From the NCBI GenBank assembly GCA_014058105.1, contig JACGCM010002535.1, positions 1,054,001 to 1,118,000 on the forward strand: DNA of 64,000 nt, given 5' to 3'. The DNA comes from Kingdonia uniflora. Taxonomy: Eukaryota > Streptophyta > Magnoliopsida > Ranunculales > Circaeasteraceae. The position numbers and the translations under genes were made by a program. Below, piece after piece: positions 43,425 through 55,184 of this stretch (positions are counted from its first letter, which is position 1; each line of letters opens with the position of its first letter). The notes beneath the pieces are model-generated. The model had not been told where the DNA came from, made no database searches, and saw nothing but the letters and a program-made list of their open reading frames with translations.

Positions 43425-45105
43425 TTTCCCAGAAGTCATTCGAACGACCCTAAAATTCGTTTGAGCGAGGCACTAAAAAAAGCCTTGAAAACTCAACAAT
43501 AAAAATTTGTTAAAACTTGATTTATGTCAACATTCGCTCGAGCGACTATAGAACTCGTTCGAACGAGTTCTGAAATGGCCTTGAAAATACATCAGAGAAA
43601 AAGTTTTATTTTCCTAGTTTTGCAAAATCATGTTTACCAACTTAAAACAATCTTGGGCTTTTAGTTTATCACACATCTACTTGCCAACTTACCTTCTCGG
43701 TCGTTGGTTGTAGATGACTTGTCCGGCGATCTTGATTCTATCGCCGTTTTTGACTGAGATAACCACGGGACTCGACATACACAAAATGAGACAAACTAAA
43801 ACCTTTCAAAGTTGAAGGTGAGAGTGAATAATTAGGTTAAAACTTTGAACAAATGGTGTAAATCACTGTTTTTTGGGAAATAACATTAATCCATCAGTAG
43901 CATATATTTCCTTGGAAGAGTAGTTCTCTTCCTTTAAGAGAAGATTTGCTTAAACAACTTCATTATTCTGGCAGCGTTTTAAACCGGCCCTGAGGGTGCG
44001 CAATTTGTTCCCCACCCCACCCCATACGCACACGCATACACCCACAACCACTACAAAGGGGTCCCAAAAAAAGTATTTTTATTAAGCGGTGTTAGGACAG
44101 GGGGAAACAAATTATGTATATTGCAGCGCCTCAAACTGGACTTCTGGTTAGACAAAAACCGTAATTATATATTGTGGCATACATACTAAATGCATGAGAC
44201 TGTAGTAAGAAAGCTCTAAACCGCTGAAGCGATTGAGAACTACCAATATCAGTACTGGTGCAAAGAGCCAGGGAGAGAGATCAAGTGTTCGATCATGGGG
44301 GTGTCATTCGTGGTGGTGATTGTGATTGTTGTGGCGTACTCTCTGGGGGTTCTTTTATGTCTTGAATATGCTAAAAAAATCTTTGAATGCGGATGTTTGT
44401 TTTCGTCTTTGAATAAACCCTTGATTTTAACAAATTTTATTAATTGCATTAAGCCCATGAAACTATATTTGTTAAAAGAAAACTTAAAGAATCGAGAAAA
44501 AGTTCGGTCCCAATCGCTTCTCCATTGAACATGTGTCATCTTTAACCAATCTAGTAAGGTTAACGGTTATCCTGATTTTTTGAGCCCCTTAATCAAGAAG
44601 AGATTGTTAAATACTAAATTTTAGTTTCCATTCATATAGAAGAAAAAATCTTATTCGAGAAAAAAATCTTCATTTTTGTCATCACTTTTCTTATTTCTAG
44701 GTAAAAGGAGTATATTGAATACAATTACCGAATATAATGAAGACATTGAACACGAGAGGTAATAAGTGCTATTTAGTTTCAAAAATATTTTAACGTAACA
44801 TAATCAAGATTAATTAGAATAAGATATGAATTTGTGTCAATGAATCGTCATAAACAACTTAGGATTTTATGGAGATGTATTTCATTTTTTTGCCCCTAAG
44901 AGAAGAGGGAATAAGAGATGAGTTTTTTCTTGCAAAAAGTTTAGGAATATATAACAGACGGAAAGATTACAAGAGGAAGGAGAACCAACATGTCATACTC
45001 TAGTACATGTCACTAGAGTGTATACAGGTAGAGCTAATTACGTAAAGTAAAAAAATAAGAAAAATGTTGAAGCCCCTAAAACAGGTACGAAGCCCGCCTC
45101 AGCGC
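43425..45105 (+). repeat. S repeat, copy S1
   Basis: About 1.7 kb, matching 57276-58972 in reverse complement at very roughly 85-90% by eye. Shared phrases include CGGTCGTTGGTTGTAGATGA, CAGCGTTTTAAACCGGCC and CACTTTTCTTATTTCTAGGT. It carries no recognisable protein; one opposite-strand frame (44539-44249, SKIFLAYSRHKRTPREYATT) is shared with S3. It has LTR-like features (TATATAACAGAC, TTCGAA pairs) but I cannot assign it. Confidence 0.6.
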
Positions 45106-45304
45106 CAGTTCGTTCGAACGACTACCAATGTCGTTTGAATGACTTGATGAATAATGCCTTCAAAAAACCTCACCGTGTAAATGGCCTTCTGGATACCAAT
45201 GTCGTTCGAACGAAGTCCAATGTCGTTCGAACGAATGGATGAAATATGCCGTCAAAAGACCTAAAATAGACATCGTTCTAACGACTTCCAATGTAGTTCG
45301 AACG
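43437..45304. repeat. Paired TTCGAA palindromes, 21-bp pitch, at both ends of S1
   Basis: Site starts: 43437/43458, 43535/43556, 45111/45132, 45203/45224, 45274/45295. All five pairs are exactly 21 bp apart. Sites include CGTTCGAACG, CGCTCGAGCG and CGTTTGAATG. Confidence 0.72.
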
Positions 45305-45855
45305 ACGAGAGTATCAGTCAGTATGAGGTTTCCTTTGTTAAAAAAAAAAAATTCTATAGAGAGATGGAATAAAAGATTTAGTTAAAATAGGAAACTATAC
45401 TTTTGTATTTAAAAGTCTTTGTTTAATTAGGGGAATTTAGAAAATCAAGTTTTCCAAGGTTTGCTAGATGGGCTAAAGATGACATGTGTTCAATGGAGAA
45501 GCGCTTAGAACGATTCTCGGTCCTAAGCGCTTAGGACCAAACTTTTTCTCAAAAGAATCATAACAACATTCATATGACACTGTTAGTCATTATGGAAGCA
45601 AGTAATTTTACTCAATCATAGCCTCCATTTCTTAAGGAAAATAATATGTTACCAAATTGAAAGGAAAGACTCAGGTGCTACATATAGTTTGCAAAATTCC
45701 CAGACTACTTTGGCTGCCCCAAAAAAGTTTATACTGATTTATAGCTTGTAATCTTTCTTTTCCTAGGGAAATTGAACTAGCGATTTGTTTGCGAGTTTGA
45801 GAAATAGGAGAAATTAAGCTGAAAATCATAAGATATTATCCTCTAACTCATTTAT
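45305..45855. other. Non-coding stretch with a small S fragment
   Basis: Bases 45420-45550 (TAATTAGGGGAATTTAGAAA... ACCAAACTTTTTCTC) match S3 at 57780-57915 in direct orientation, hence S1 in inverted orientation. The rest has no feature I can name. Confidence 0.5.
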
Positions 45856-46145
45856 TGTATTGTTTTGGTATAAACATATTATAACAACTCTATGTATCAT
45901 AGCAAGATATGGAAACCCGGCCTTTTATTTAATCGAAACATAGAAAATGTATGCTATGAAGACAACAAAACTGAACAGTACAGGAAAACAAAACTGAAAA
46001 TGTATTGTTTTGGTATAAACATATTATAACAACACTATGTATCATAGCAAGATATGGAAACCCGGCCTTTTATTTAATCGAAACATAGAAAATGTATGCT
46101 ATGAAGACAACAAAACTGAACAGTGCAGGAAAACAATATATCATC
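45856..46145. repeat. Near-identical 145-bp tandem duplication
   Basis: TGTATTGTTTTGGTATAAAC starts at 45856 and again at 46001. The two units differ at only a few bases (CAACTC/CAACAC, GTACAGG/GTGCAGG) until the second runs into P2. This is recent compared with the other repeats here. Confidence 0.88.
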
Positions 46146-46837
46146 CTACTAAACACATGAGTAAGGAAAGAAGCAGCGTTCCTACAATTTGTAGCAACCC
46201 AACCAAGATTGTACTGGATATCCTTTTCTCCATCATTAGAAAAATACCACCGGCCTTTCTCGGTTTGCATAGAACGTCGTTTATATTTGGTGAATTAGTC
46301 TTGTTATTACTTGAGCCAGGAGTCATAATAGTGTTAGTGTGGTCACTAATGGTAGCTTCGGCATTCTCGAAGTTTGTGTGGTTGATGTTGTTACTCACAT
46401 CTGGGGTACTTAAAGTATTCTTCTTCTTATTGTTTTCATCATCATTATCACAGGGCTTCCAGCTAATTCTATGGAACTCCGTATCCCTCATTTCAATCAT
46501 ACTCATCATAATCGATCTCCTTGTGGGGCTAATTATAGAATGTGTATAAGGTGGCGTCCACACCATGAATGATCACAGCCTCGTCTTTGTATGTAGATGT
46601 TCCATTGTGTAATCTTTATTCCGTCGATAAAAACATTACCATGCAATGCTGAAGTATGAACACGGGGAAACATTAGAGAGTCTTAATCTCAGATCCTAAT
46701 GGGAGAGATAACTCTAACTCCTTTTCCAACATCTCGTTTGCTATGTGGTAATGAAAAACATGGACGGAGATACCAAAAGAAATCTCGGTGCCTACCGGTG
46801 AAAAGAAAGTAAATGTCTTATTGCTTATGGTATTATG
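46146..46837 (-). pseudogene. FLA pseudogene copy P2, 3' part, left of the copia insertion
   Basis: The minus strand continues from 52205 with TISNKTFTFFSPVGTEISFG, VFHYHIANEMLEKELELSLP and GSEIKTL; next VIIHGVDATLYTFYN. An Asn/Ser/Thr-rich linker follows (NNINHTNFENAEATISDHTN) and then a hydrophobic tail (STILVGLLQIVGTLLLSLLM), as expected for a GPI-anchor signal. Several frameshifts and stops are present. Confidence 0.6.
46833..46837. repeat. Left target duplication of the copia element (TTATG)
   Basis: TTATG here and again at 52200-52204. Confidence 0.92.
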
Positions 46838-47546
46838 TGTTGAGAATCGAGGTAGCTAATCTCTCTTCCCTGACAAAGACCGATACACGAAAATCGCCAA
46901 CTCAAGTAGTAAATCAACAAAAAACAATATAAAGGACACGAAGATTTTTCCGGAGGAGAGAAGTGGAAAATCCTTGCGGATGATAAACCGCTCCCACGTA
47001 GAATCCATTATGAAATTCAAAGGTTACAATTCGATTTCTCAAGATTTCTCAAAGCCTTTCAATGGAGTCTCTTCAAACCCTAATACTTAAGGCTAAACTC
47101 ACAAGATGATTAGAAATACACATCCTAATCCATTATATACTTGGGAACTAAGTATACAAAGTAAGACATGAAAATACGGATCACGAGGCACACAAACGAC
47201 CCATAACAAACTTTCCAAAATCTGTCTTCCGAAGTGTATTCGAATAGACAGATGTTTTATTTGAACAACAGCAGTTGTATTCGAATAAGCATGAATTGCA
47301 TTTGAACAAATTAAGTTCTCAGGGTTTCGGCTTGAATAAACAAAAATCTATTCGAATTGAATATTCACATATTCGATTAGACTTAAGTCTATTCGAACAA
47401 ACTTCTGTCTACCTCTCTCTGTTCGAACAGACGTAGAGTCTATTCGAACAGAAGCTCTGTTCAACATTTTATTCACCCATCTTCGATCCTAGCTAGTCCC
47501 ACGAGCTCTAATGAGCCTCAAACTTGATTCATGTTCATTCCTAACA
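46838..47546 (-). repeat. 3' LTR of the copia element (709 bp)
   Basis: From TGTTGAGAATCGAGG to CATTCCTAACA. It aligns with 51545-52199; the right copy is shorter by an internal gap near 51830. It has a dense array of TTCGAA-type sites at 47237-47450. Confidence 0.92.
47237..47450. repeat. Paired TTCGAA palindromes, 21-bp pitch, in the left copia LTR
   Basis: Site starts: 47237/47258, 47278/47299, 47349/47370, then 47390, and 47420/47441. Each named pair is 21 bp apart (47370 to 47390 is 20). Sites are of TATTCGAATA / TGTTCGAACA type. Confidence 0.72.
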
Positions 47547-47727
47547 ATCTTCCACTTGAAATCGAATCTACCGTAACCCATCTCCAGATCTCCAAATGAA
47601 TTGCTCGCTTAACAGGACCTTCAATCTTGAAGACCCACAGAAGTTGTACATGTCGTCAACTTCTGAAAAGTTACCACCCTCGTAAACATATCGGTCGGAT
47701 TCACATCAGTGTGAATCTTCACGAGCT

Positions 47728-48200
47728 TCAACACTCATGGAAAAATGGGCGAATATAGTGATACCTAATATCAATGTGCTTTGTCCTAGAGTGAAAAGCC
47801 AAATTCTTTGCTAAGTGTATAATGCTTTGACTATCACTATAAAACTTAAGAGAAAATTGTTCTCTACCAAGCTCTTTCATCAACCATTTGAGCCAAACCA
47901 TATCTTTGCACACTTTTGTAGCTGCAACATATTTCGCATCCGTCGTAGACAAAGCTACAATCTTCTATAGCCTAGAAACTTATGTAACTGCACTGCTTCC
48001 CAATGTAAAAATGAAACCACTAGTGCTTTTCCGCCTGCCCATGTCACCCGCCATATCAGAATCAACAAAACCCTTAGGCATATCTGAGAACCCCCATAAC
48101 ATAATGCCTTATCTTGAGTCCCATTTAGATACCTCAATATTTATTTTACAGCTCTCTAATGCTCCTTGCCTGGATTACTCATATACCTACTAACAACTCC
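47728..48200 (-). pseudogene. Copia RNase H
   Basis: MSTTDAKYVAATKVCKDMVW, MKELGREQFSLKFYSDSQSI, FHSRTKHIDIRYHYI: the conserved end of copia RNase H. Upstream pieces include MRYLNGTQDKALCYGG and DMAGG-type sequence in other frames. Ends near HEC before the 3' LTR. Confidence 0.85.
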
Positions 48201-48960
48201 CACTGCTTGGGCAATGTCTGGTCTTGTACAAATCATAGTTTACCCTAGACTACCAACTGTAGATTGATAAGGAACCTTATGTATCTCATCGCGATCCTTC
48301 TGCGTCTTCGGATAACAATCCTTTGATAATTTGAACCTCCCAATGGTGTACTAACAACCTTAGAACCATCCATGTTAAATCGCTTAAGTACTTTGTCGAT
48401 GTACTCAGGTTGAGATAACTTCAATTCTCGCCGCTTTCTGTCCTTGTAACACGCATGCCAAGAACTTTCTTCGCCGCACCCAAGTCCTTCATAGAAAACT
48501 CCTGGGATAACTGTTCCTTCAACTTAAAAATTTCTCCTATGTCAGTACTTGCTACCGACATATCATTTACATGCAGAAGTAGAATAATATACGAGCTCCC
48601 CGTAATCTTAATAAAACAACAGTAATCTACATTGCTCTTCAAATAGCCATTTTTAGACATGAACTGTTCAAACATCAAATACTACTGTCTCAGTGCTTGT
48701 TTCAAACTGTATAAGCTCTTCGTGAGCCTACTCACAAGATCATCTTTCCCTTTAATCGAATACTTTTCTGGCTGCTTCATATAAATTTCTTCATCAAGGT
48801 TACAGTGAAGAAATACTATCTTGACATCTAGTTGCTCAAGGTGCAAATCTTTAACTGTAACTATATTCATCATAATCCGAATAGTAGACTTCTACACAAT
48901 AGGAGCAAAGATCTCTCCGAAATCAACGCCTTCTTTTTGCTGAAAGCCCTTCACCACAAG
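48201..48960 (-). pseudogene. Copia reverse transcriptase
   Basis: VKDLHLEQLDVKIVFLHCNL with DEEIYMKQPEKYS and LTKSLYSLKQALRQ is the copia RT core. After a stop, FEQFMSKNGYLKSNVDYCCF and IILLLHVNDMSVAS follow, where the catalytic YVDD is HVND. KEQLSQEFSMKDLGAAKKVL completes the domain. Not functional. Confidence 0.87.
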
Positions 48961-49389
48961 TTTTTCCTTGAATCTCCTTGAACCGTTAGATTCCTGCTTT
49001 AGTCTGTATACCCACTTGTTGTGCAATGTTCAATTCCCGTTCGGTAACCGATCTAAATCTCATGTTTGATTAACTGATAATGACTGTATCTTATCATCTA
49101 CAGCAAGCTCCCACTTGCTCTTGGCTTCTACATCTAAAGCCCCCTTGTAACTTTCATGTTCACCACCATCTGTAAGTAACAAGTAATTTAAGGAGTTAAC
49201 GTAACTTGCCAGAATTCTTGCAACTTTGGGCTCTTTTTGAAGTACTATTAGAATGTCTAAATCATTAGGTTCTTCATTTTGATCTGGTGCATCAGACTCA
49301 ATAACGACTACTTCATCAACCTCTCGAGAGGGTTCATCATCTTCAATGTCGACACTTTCCGCTGCTTCACCTCGAATTCATTCCATAGG

Positions 49390-50290
49390 TACTTAAAAGT
49401 CTTTATATAAGACTTCCTCATTGAATGTAACAATGCGGCTCTGGATAAATTTCCGATTATTTGCATCCCAAAACCGGTACCCAAACTCATCACCACCATA
49501 TCCAATGAATATGCACTTCGTCGATTTTTTATCTATCTTTGTCATTATATCTGAATTATCAAGTACATATGAGGTACAACCAAAAATATGCAAGTGATTT
49601 AGGTTTACCTCTTTGCAGGTCCATCTTCTTCAGGAAGTCCAAAATTCAAAGCTGTTGAAGGCCCTATGTTAATCAAGTACGCCACCATACTAACGGCATC
49701 CACCCAAAAACACTTTGGCAATTCAGCGTTGAGTCTCATACTTCTCGTTCTTTTATTTATTGTTCGGTTCATGCATTCTGCAATCACCATTTTGTTGCAG
49801 TGTTCTGGGAATAGTCTTTTGTCTCCTAATCCCGTTTAATGCGCAAAAGTCTTCTAACTCGTCACTATAGTATTTGTCCCCGTTATCTGACCTGAGACAC
49901 TTTGTTTCAAACTGGTTTCATTATTAACTTGAGCCCTTAACATCTTGAATTTATCGAACACATCTGACTTGTTCTTAACGATGTAGACCCACAGTTTACG
50001 AGTAGTATCATCGATAAAAGTAACGTAATAATGAGAACCACCAAGAGAAGATACCTTGGATGGCCCCCAAACATTCGTGTGTATAAGATCCAGATTTCCT
50101 TGATCATCCAGATAATTTAAAACTGACCCTCTTCTGCTTTGTAAGAATACACTCTTCACACAACTTAAGATCAACCTCTGCAAGATCCTTTAGCTTTCTT
50201 TTTGTTGCCAGTCTCTTCATCCCCTTTTCACTCATGTGATCGAGCTGTTTATGCCACGTACTTGTATCAATCCCCGGAGTGGACATACAA
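49390..50290 (-). pseudogene. Copia integrase
   Basis: The GAG-pre-integrase zinc site is at 50286-50104 (TWHKQLDHMSEKGMKRL, LKLCEECILTKQKRVSF). The core follows: DLIHTNVWGPSKVSSLGGSH (Asp of the usual HxDxWGP is Asn), YYVTFIDDTTRKLW. Then MVIAECMNRTINKRTRSMRL and the later MHIFGCTSYVLDNSDIMTKI segment. Several frames are needed to read it. Confidence 0.85.
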
Positions 50291-50599
50291 ATAGTAAAAA
50301 TTGTGTTTTGCGTTGTATATAGCGTTCCTTGTCACAAGCCTCGAGCTACTAACATAGCTCCTTTTGTAACCTTTTGGAAGGTTGCACAAAAGGTACTCAC
50401 ATATCCGCCATCATCTGCCAATTTTCTAGCCGATATATGGTTACACCCCAATTTAGGTACAAGTCACACATTTTGTAAAACCAATATTCCCCGTAGGGCA
50501 GCAACATCCTAGCGTTTCCTTTTCTAGCAATATTGCACGCACTCTTATCTGCTGGAAAGACCGTACCGAAGTCGCCTTTAACAATATTAGTTAGAAAAC

Positions 50600-50860
50600 C
50601 TACGTTCGCAGTAGCATTGAATGAGGCACTCGAATCAACTATTCAAGATTCATTCATATCATCGCATGATAGTAGTAGAGCCTCATCAGAACTAACCTCC
50701 TCGGTAAGGTTTATTATATATTTCTCTTCATCATCAATATTCTTAGAAGAAGAAGAAGAGTTATAATCTCGCCTGAAGTGACCCTTCTTTTCACAAGCCC
50801 AATACGCACCGGACAGCTTAGACTTTCCTCTTGACTGTGATCATCCCCATTCAAATTTCA
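50600..50860 (-). pseudogene. Copia protease and zinc-knuckle region
   Basis: YWACEKKGHFRRDY is a gag zinc knuckle with two cysteines lost. Further on, NESWIVDSSASFNATANVGF gives the protease site, DSS in place of DSG. The frame is open between them. Confidence 0.75.
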
Positions 50861-51500
50861 GCCCTTTTCTGTAAGGCCTCACTCTTTCCTCGACGTTCAA
50901 CATACTGTCGTTTGAACTCGAAGTGGGTTTAGATGTTTTGCGCCTATTATCTTTACTCATAATCAACGAGACTATAGTATCAAATTTGATGTCTTCCTTT
51001 CCCGATAAGTTACTCATAGCTATAATGAACCCTTCCCAACTCTCAGGCATCTGCCCTAAAAGAGCCTATGCTCTCACCTCCTCGGTAAAAGTGATTTTAA
51101 CAAATTCCATTTGAGCCTGTATGGTATTGAACTCACTGATATGAGCTTGCACACTACCATTATCCTTCATCTTCAAAGTAAACAAGCACCGTAAAAGGTA
51201 TACCTTATTTGCCCCGAATGGTTCTGAGTACATAGCGGACAACGTCTCCATTAAACCCTTTGTGTCGTAACTTTGGAGATTATGTGTAGAATCTGAGATG
51301 ATAGCGCTAACCTAACGGTTCCAAGCGCTTTGCAATCCAATCGCGCCCACTTAGCAATATCGTATTCTACTGGCATCATCTCAACCACCTAATAGTAGAT
51401 AAGATCATTTTGATAGAGGTAATTTTCTATCTGTATCTTTCACACTCTAAAGTTTAATCCATTAAACTTCGTGATCTTCAACTTCTCTTGATCGGCCACC
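50841..51500 (-). pseudogene. Copia gag
   Basis: METLSAMYSEPFGANKVYLL, LKMKDNGSVQAHISEFNTIQ and MPESWEGFIIAMSNLSGKED are the copia gag core (UBN2-like). The upstream part to 51500 is frame-shifted. Confidence 0.8.
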
Positions 51501-51529
51501 GCTCTTCACCGTACAAGCCCTATAACACT

Positions 51530-51543
51530 TGCTCTGACACCAA
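51530..51543 (-). other. Copia primer-binding site
   Basis: Minus-strand TTGGTGTCAGAGCA just inside the 5' LTR resembles the initiator-Met site TGGTATCAGAGC with one change. Confidence 0.75.
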
Positions 51544-51544
51544 T

Positions 51545-52199
51545 TATTGAAAATCGAGGTAGCTAATCTCTCTTCCCTGACAAGAACGATATGCAAAAAT
51601 TGCCAACTCAAGTAGTTAATCAACATAGAATAATATAAAGAATACGAAGATTTTCCTAGAGGAAAGAAGGGGAAAATCCTTGCGGATGAAAAACTACTCC
51701 CACGAACAATCCACTATGAAACTCAAAGGTTACAATTCGATTTCTCAAGCTTTCTCGAAGCCTTTTAATTGAGTCTCTTCAAACCCTAACACTTAAGGTT
51801 AAACTCACAAGATGATTAGAAACATACATAAATATGGATCAAGAGGCACACAAACGACCCTTAATGAACTTTCCAAAATCTATCTTTTGAAGTGTATTAG
51901 AACATACATATGTTCTATTCGAACAACAACAGTTGTATTCGAATAAACATGAATTGTATTTGAACAAATTAAGTTCTAAGGGTTCGAATAAACAAAAGTC
52001 TATTCGAATAGAACATTCACATATTCGAATAAACTCAAAGTCTATTCGAACAAACTTTTGTCTGCCTCTCTTTGTTTAAATAAACATAGAGTCTATTCAA
52101 ACAGAAGCTCTGGCCAGCCTTTTCCTCACCCGTCTTCGATCCTAGCTCGTCCCACGAGCTCCGATGAACCTCAAACTTGATTCGAGTTTATTCCTAACA
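51545..52199 (-). repeat. 5' LTR of the copia element (655 bp)
   Basis: From TATTGAAAATCGAGG to TTATTCCTAACA, then TTATG. Aligns with the left LTR. Confidence 0.92.
51895..52103. repeat. Paired TTCGAA palindromes, 21-bp pitch, in the right copia LTR
   Basis: Site starts: 51895/51916, 51936/51957, 51981, a run of three at 52001/52022/52043, and 52073/52094. All within-run steps are 21 bp. Confidence 0.72.
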
Positions 52200-52204
52200 T
52201 TATG
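52200..52204. repeat. Right target duplication of the copia element (TTATG)
   Basis: Identical to 46833-46837. Confidence 0.92.
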
Positions 52205-52573
52205 ATCAAGGGACTCTAGTGGTAGTCAATAAGGATAAGTATCCACAAAATCCATCTCAATCTAAAGATTTTCGGCCGTAATATCATGAGCGGCCTTATA
52301 AAGTGCAGCTACCATGTCCTCCCCTCGTCCAACACTTGTCTGTGAAACAAATAGCATGAAGATCACGCAGAGGGTGAGGAAAGTTGTATGTTTGATCAAC
52401 TTCATCATAAACTTCATCCTTGAAAGCCTTTCATAATTAATTATTTATTCTTCTTATTCATCTCTACGTAGTAGACATTGTGGGTGTCGAAACTGTGTCT
52501 CTCACGCTTTTATGTGTATTAGCAGAAGAGGGTGTTAGGTGAAGGATTGTAGAGGAGGGGGGTTATATTTATA
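52205..52573 (-). pseudogene. FLA pseudogene copy P2, promoter and 5' part
   Basis: TATAAATA (52573-52566) and a leader precede ATG 52418. A signal peptide follows (MKFMMKLIKHTT..., FMLFVSQTS), broken by a one-base insertion, then GRGEDMVAALYKAAHDITAE and the shared TAG. The gene continues at 46832 after the copia insertion. Confidence 0.6.
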
Positions 52574-53225
52574 ACAAAACATACATGAGTAATACTACTT
52601 TGGAAAAAAAAATTAACCTCTCCTGAGACATCAAACATTTCGTCTCTCACCCTTACCAAAACACAATGTGGCAAGTGAGAGAAGATAGAGTACTAAGGGT
52701 AACTTGGGTTGTTTCCCTGTTAATTGATGAGAGAGAAAAGCTTCCTTATTTTAAGGTTTTACAAAATAAAATAATATATTTAGAATTAAAGAAGTTGCCT
52801 GTCCCTCTTCCCTCCAAAACCATACCTCTTTAAGTAACTCCACGAATAGTAAAGATGAAGAAATAATGAGAAAAAATTTGTAATCGAGCAACCCCATCTT
52901 CAAGCGACCCCATAACTTTGTAATCGATAAGATTTTGGTATGCTCTTTATCAAATTTATCCTTTTGTAGATCCCATCAGAGCCTTATGCTCCTTCCACCA
53001 TCTTGTATACCAGAGAGCTAATTTTCTCAACAAGAACATTAATTTTCTTTATATCACGGTCTTGAGTATGTGAATCTTTCTAAAACTTCTTGACAGATTA
53101 GGTATGTGCATATCCTCTCTTTGGGCTTTGCAGGAGAAGAGATTTTCAAAAATGAGATTTTAAGGAAAATGGCGGGAACTAGTGGCTCTATATCAAGAAA
53201 TCCAAAAATAAGATTTCAAACCAGA
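52574..53225. repeat. Left arm of the inverted duplication next to the PPR pseudogene
   Basis: Matches 55600-56230 in reverse complement: TTAAAGAAGTTGCCTGT, CCATAACTTTGTAATCGATA, TATCACGGTCTTGAGTATGT and the first codons of the PPR gene. Continues leftward through P2, which pairs with P3. Confidence 0.8.
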
Positions 53226-54674
53226 TTCTTTCACCTTTATAGCCCTCAAATAAATTTCCAATCATCACCTTCTCCTCCTTCATCAAGGTCGAGCAATTCA
53301 CGCTGACGCCTCAAAACGGTGAATCAGACAACTATGTTGCCAATGCGTTGGTTGCAATGTATGGCCAGTGTAACTCGCTCTGTGATGCTCATAATGTATT
53401 CGGTGGGATCCTATAGGCGAATCTCACGAACCCCATTCATTGGAATACGGCAATCTCATGTTTCTTTTACGGCAGAGACCATAAGGGTGCATATGAACTC
53501 TTTTGTTTGACAAAATGCTCCAATGATATCACTTGGTTGGCTGTGATTTTGGGTTATGTTTAAAATGGTAGATTGGAGGATGCTTTGTGGGTTTTTAAGA
53601 AAATGAGAGGGGAATGCTATGAAACAAGGTTTTGTGTTTGCCCTATTCATGCAGTATTACTACTACATTTTCTGCTTGTGGGCAATTGAGATACCTTTGT
53701 TTCGGAAAACATGTGCACGAGTATGCTATATAGATAAGCCCGTACGTTGAGAATGATGGCTTTGTCGGACGTTCTCTTGTCGGCTTATACAGGTATGTAG
53801 AGAATGATTGTCAAGACGAGGATTGGGAGATTTTTTGTTCTATGCATCAGGAGGGTAGTGCTACCCCTAACTCGGTCATCATGACCATTGTTATTCCATT
53901 GTGTACTATGTCTTCTTCACTTCATTATGGGAAAGAAGTTCATTGCTATTTTCTTAAAAGCTGTTTGACTAAAAATATTTTTGTGGGAAACAGCTTATTG
54001 GATATGTATTCTAAGTCTGGGAAGCTTCATGTCACAAAAAATCAGTTTAAAATGATAGTCAAGAAGATCAAGATCACGTGGACTTCAATGATTGGCGGTT
54101 ATGGAATACACAGAGATGGGGAAGGTGTAATTAGAATTTTTTATAAAATGGTTAGGAAGAGTGATGTTAAGCCAGATCAAGTTACCTTTGTAGCTCTAAT
54201 ATCTGCTTGTAGCCATGCATGTTTAGTAGAAGAAGGCCTTACATACTTTAAATAGATGGATAAGGAGTATGGAATTACTCCATTAGATGAGAACTACGGG
54301 TTTGTGGTTAATTTGCTCACTCGAGCTGGCCGCCTTGATAAAGCTAAAAGTTTATAGCAACAATGCCGAAGAAGCCAGGTTCAAGTGTTTGAGGAGCATT
54401 GCTTGGTACCTGCAAGATTCATGGAGAAGTAGAAAAGGCGGCCAAAATTCAACTCAAGCTTGAACAGAAGAAAGATGGATTTCAGAAGTTGTTATCGAGG
54501 TTGTATTTAGAGACTGGAATGTTAGATAAAAGGGAGGAGGTTATAAGCGAAATGAGAGAAAGGGGAATATCGGAAAAGCAAGGCCTTAGTTGGTTGGATA
54601 CTGGCAAAAGGAACTACGGATTTATTTTGGAGGATACGGGATGTTTTCATGACAATGAATTTCTAGTCTGTTAG
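53169..54674 (+). pseudogene. PLS-type PPR protein pseudogene
   Basis: ATG 53169 (MAGTSGSISRNPKIRFQTRF, a basic start compatible with an organelle transit peptide). PPR units then appear in several frames: NYVANALVAMYGQCNSLCDA, GKEVHCYFLKSCLTKNIFVG, NSLLDMYSKSGKLH, ITWTSMIGGYGIHRDGEGVI, KPDQVTFVALISACSHACLV and YGFVVNLLTRAGRLDKA. It ends in E-type motifs (LLGTCKIHGEVEKAAKIQLK, GISEKQGLSWLDTGKRNYGF). Such proteins bind organelle RNA. Stops, frameshifts and missing central repeats make this a pseudogene. Confidence 0.85.
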
Positions 54675-55184
54675 GGGTTTTGTAGTTCTTGAGAAGGATT
54701 TGTTGAATAGCCCTGAGCGTCACAAATGACATTGGATCTAGTTGACACAATTTGTTGAAAGCTGAAGTTAGCCATAGTTTCAACTGAGCTATTTTTATTG
54801 TTGATGATATCACATTTTCAGTGCAATGAACCATACTAATCTTAAAATCTGGCAAAGGATTTATTATTGGTTACATAAAAAAAATGGAGGGAAGATTTTT
54901 CGTAATCTAGGAAGGTGTGATTACAACGACAGAGTATGTGGTCCTGAGTTTTGCGGTCTACTTGGTAACCATGAAGGAGTCGAGAGCTTCTGCAACTTAT
55001 CTTTGAAGTTTAGTCAATTCTTTTATATTGTAAGGATATATTTTTATCCATTGAGTTATAAACTTATTGTTATTTCTATTACTATAGATTAGAACTTCTA
55101 TAATCACCTCAAAATCTAATAAGTAGTAAGATAAGAGACCTAGGACTAAAAATTGATTTCTAGTCCTAAATCACCAAAAATGGT
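54675..55184. other. Spacer between the two PPR fragments
   Basis: AT-rich; no domain or structured repeat recognised. It is the centre of the inverted duplication. Confidence 0.5.

Larger units (their letters stand above)
46838..52199 (-). mobile_element. Complete but degenerate Ty1/copia retrotransposon
   Basis: 5,362 bp with TG...CA LTRs on both sides, TTATG target duplication, initiator-Met-type primer site, and minus-strand order gag, protease, integrase, RT, RNase H, which defines copia. It lies inside FLA copy P2. All domains carry stops or frameshifts. Confidence 0.93.

Noticed and set aside
46037..46549. 170-codon plus-strand frame with hydrophobic segments
   Set aside because: It reads antisense through the FLA copy P2 tail and the 145-bp duplication. 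The minus-strand reading matches P1 and P3, so this is a shadow.
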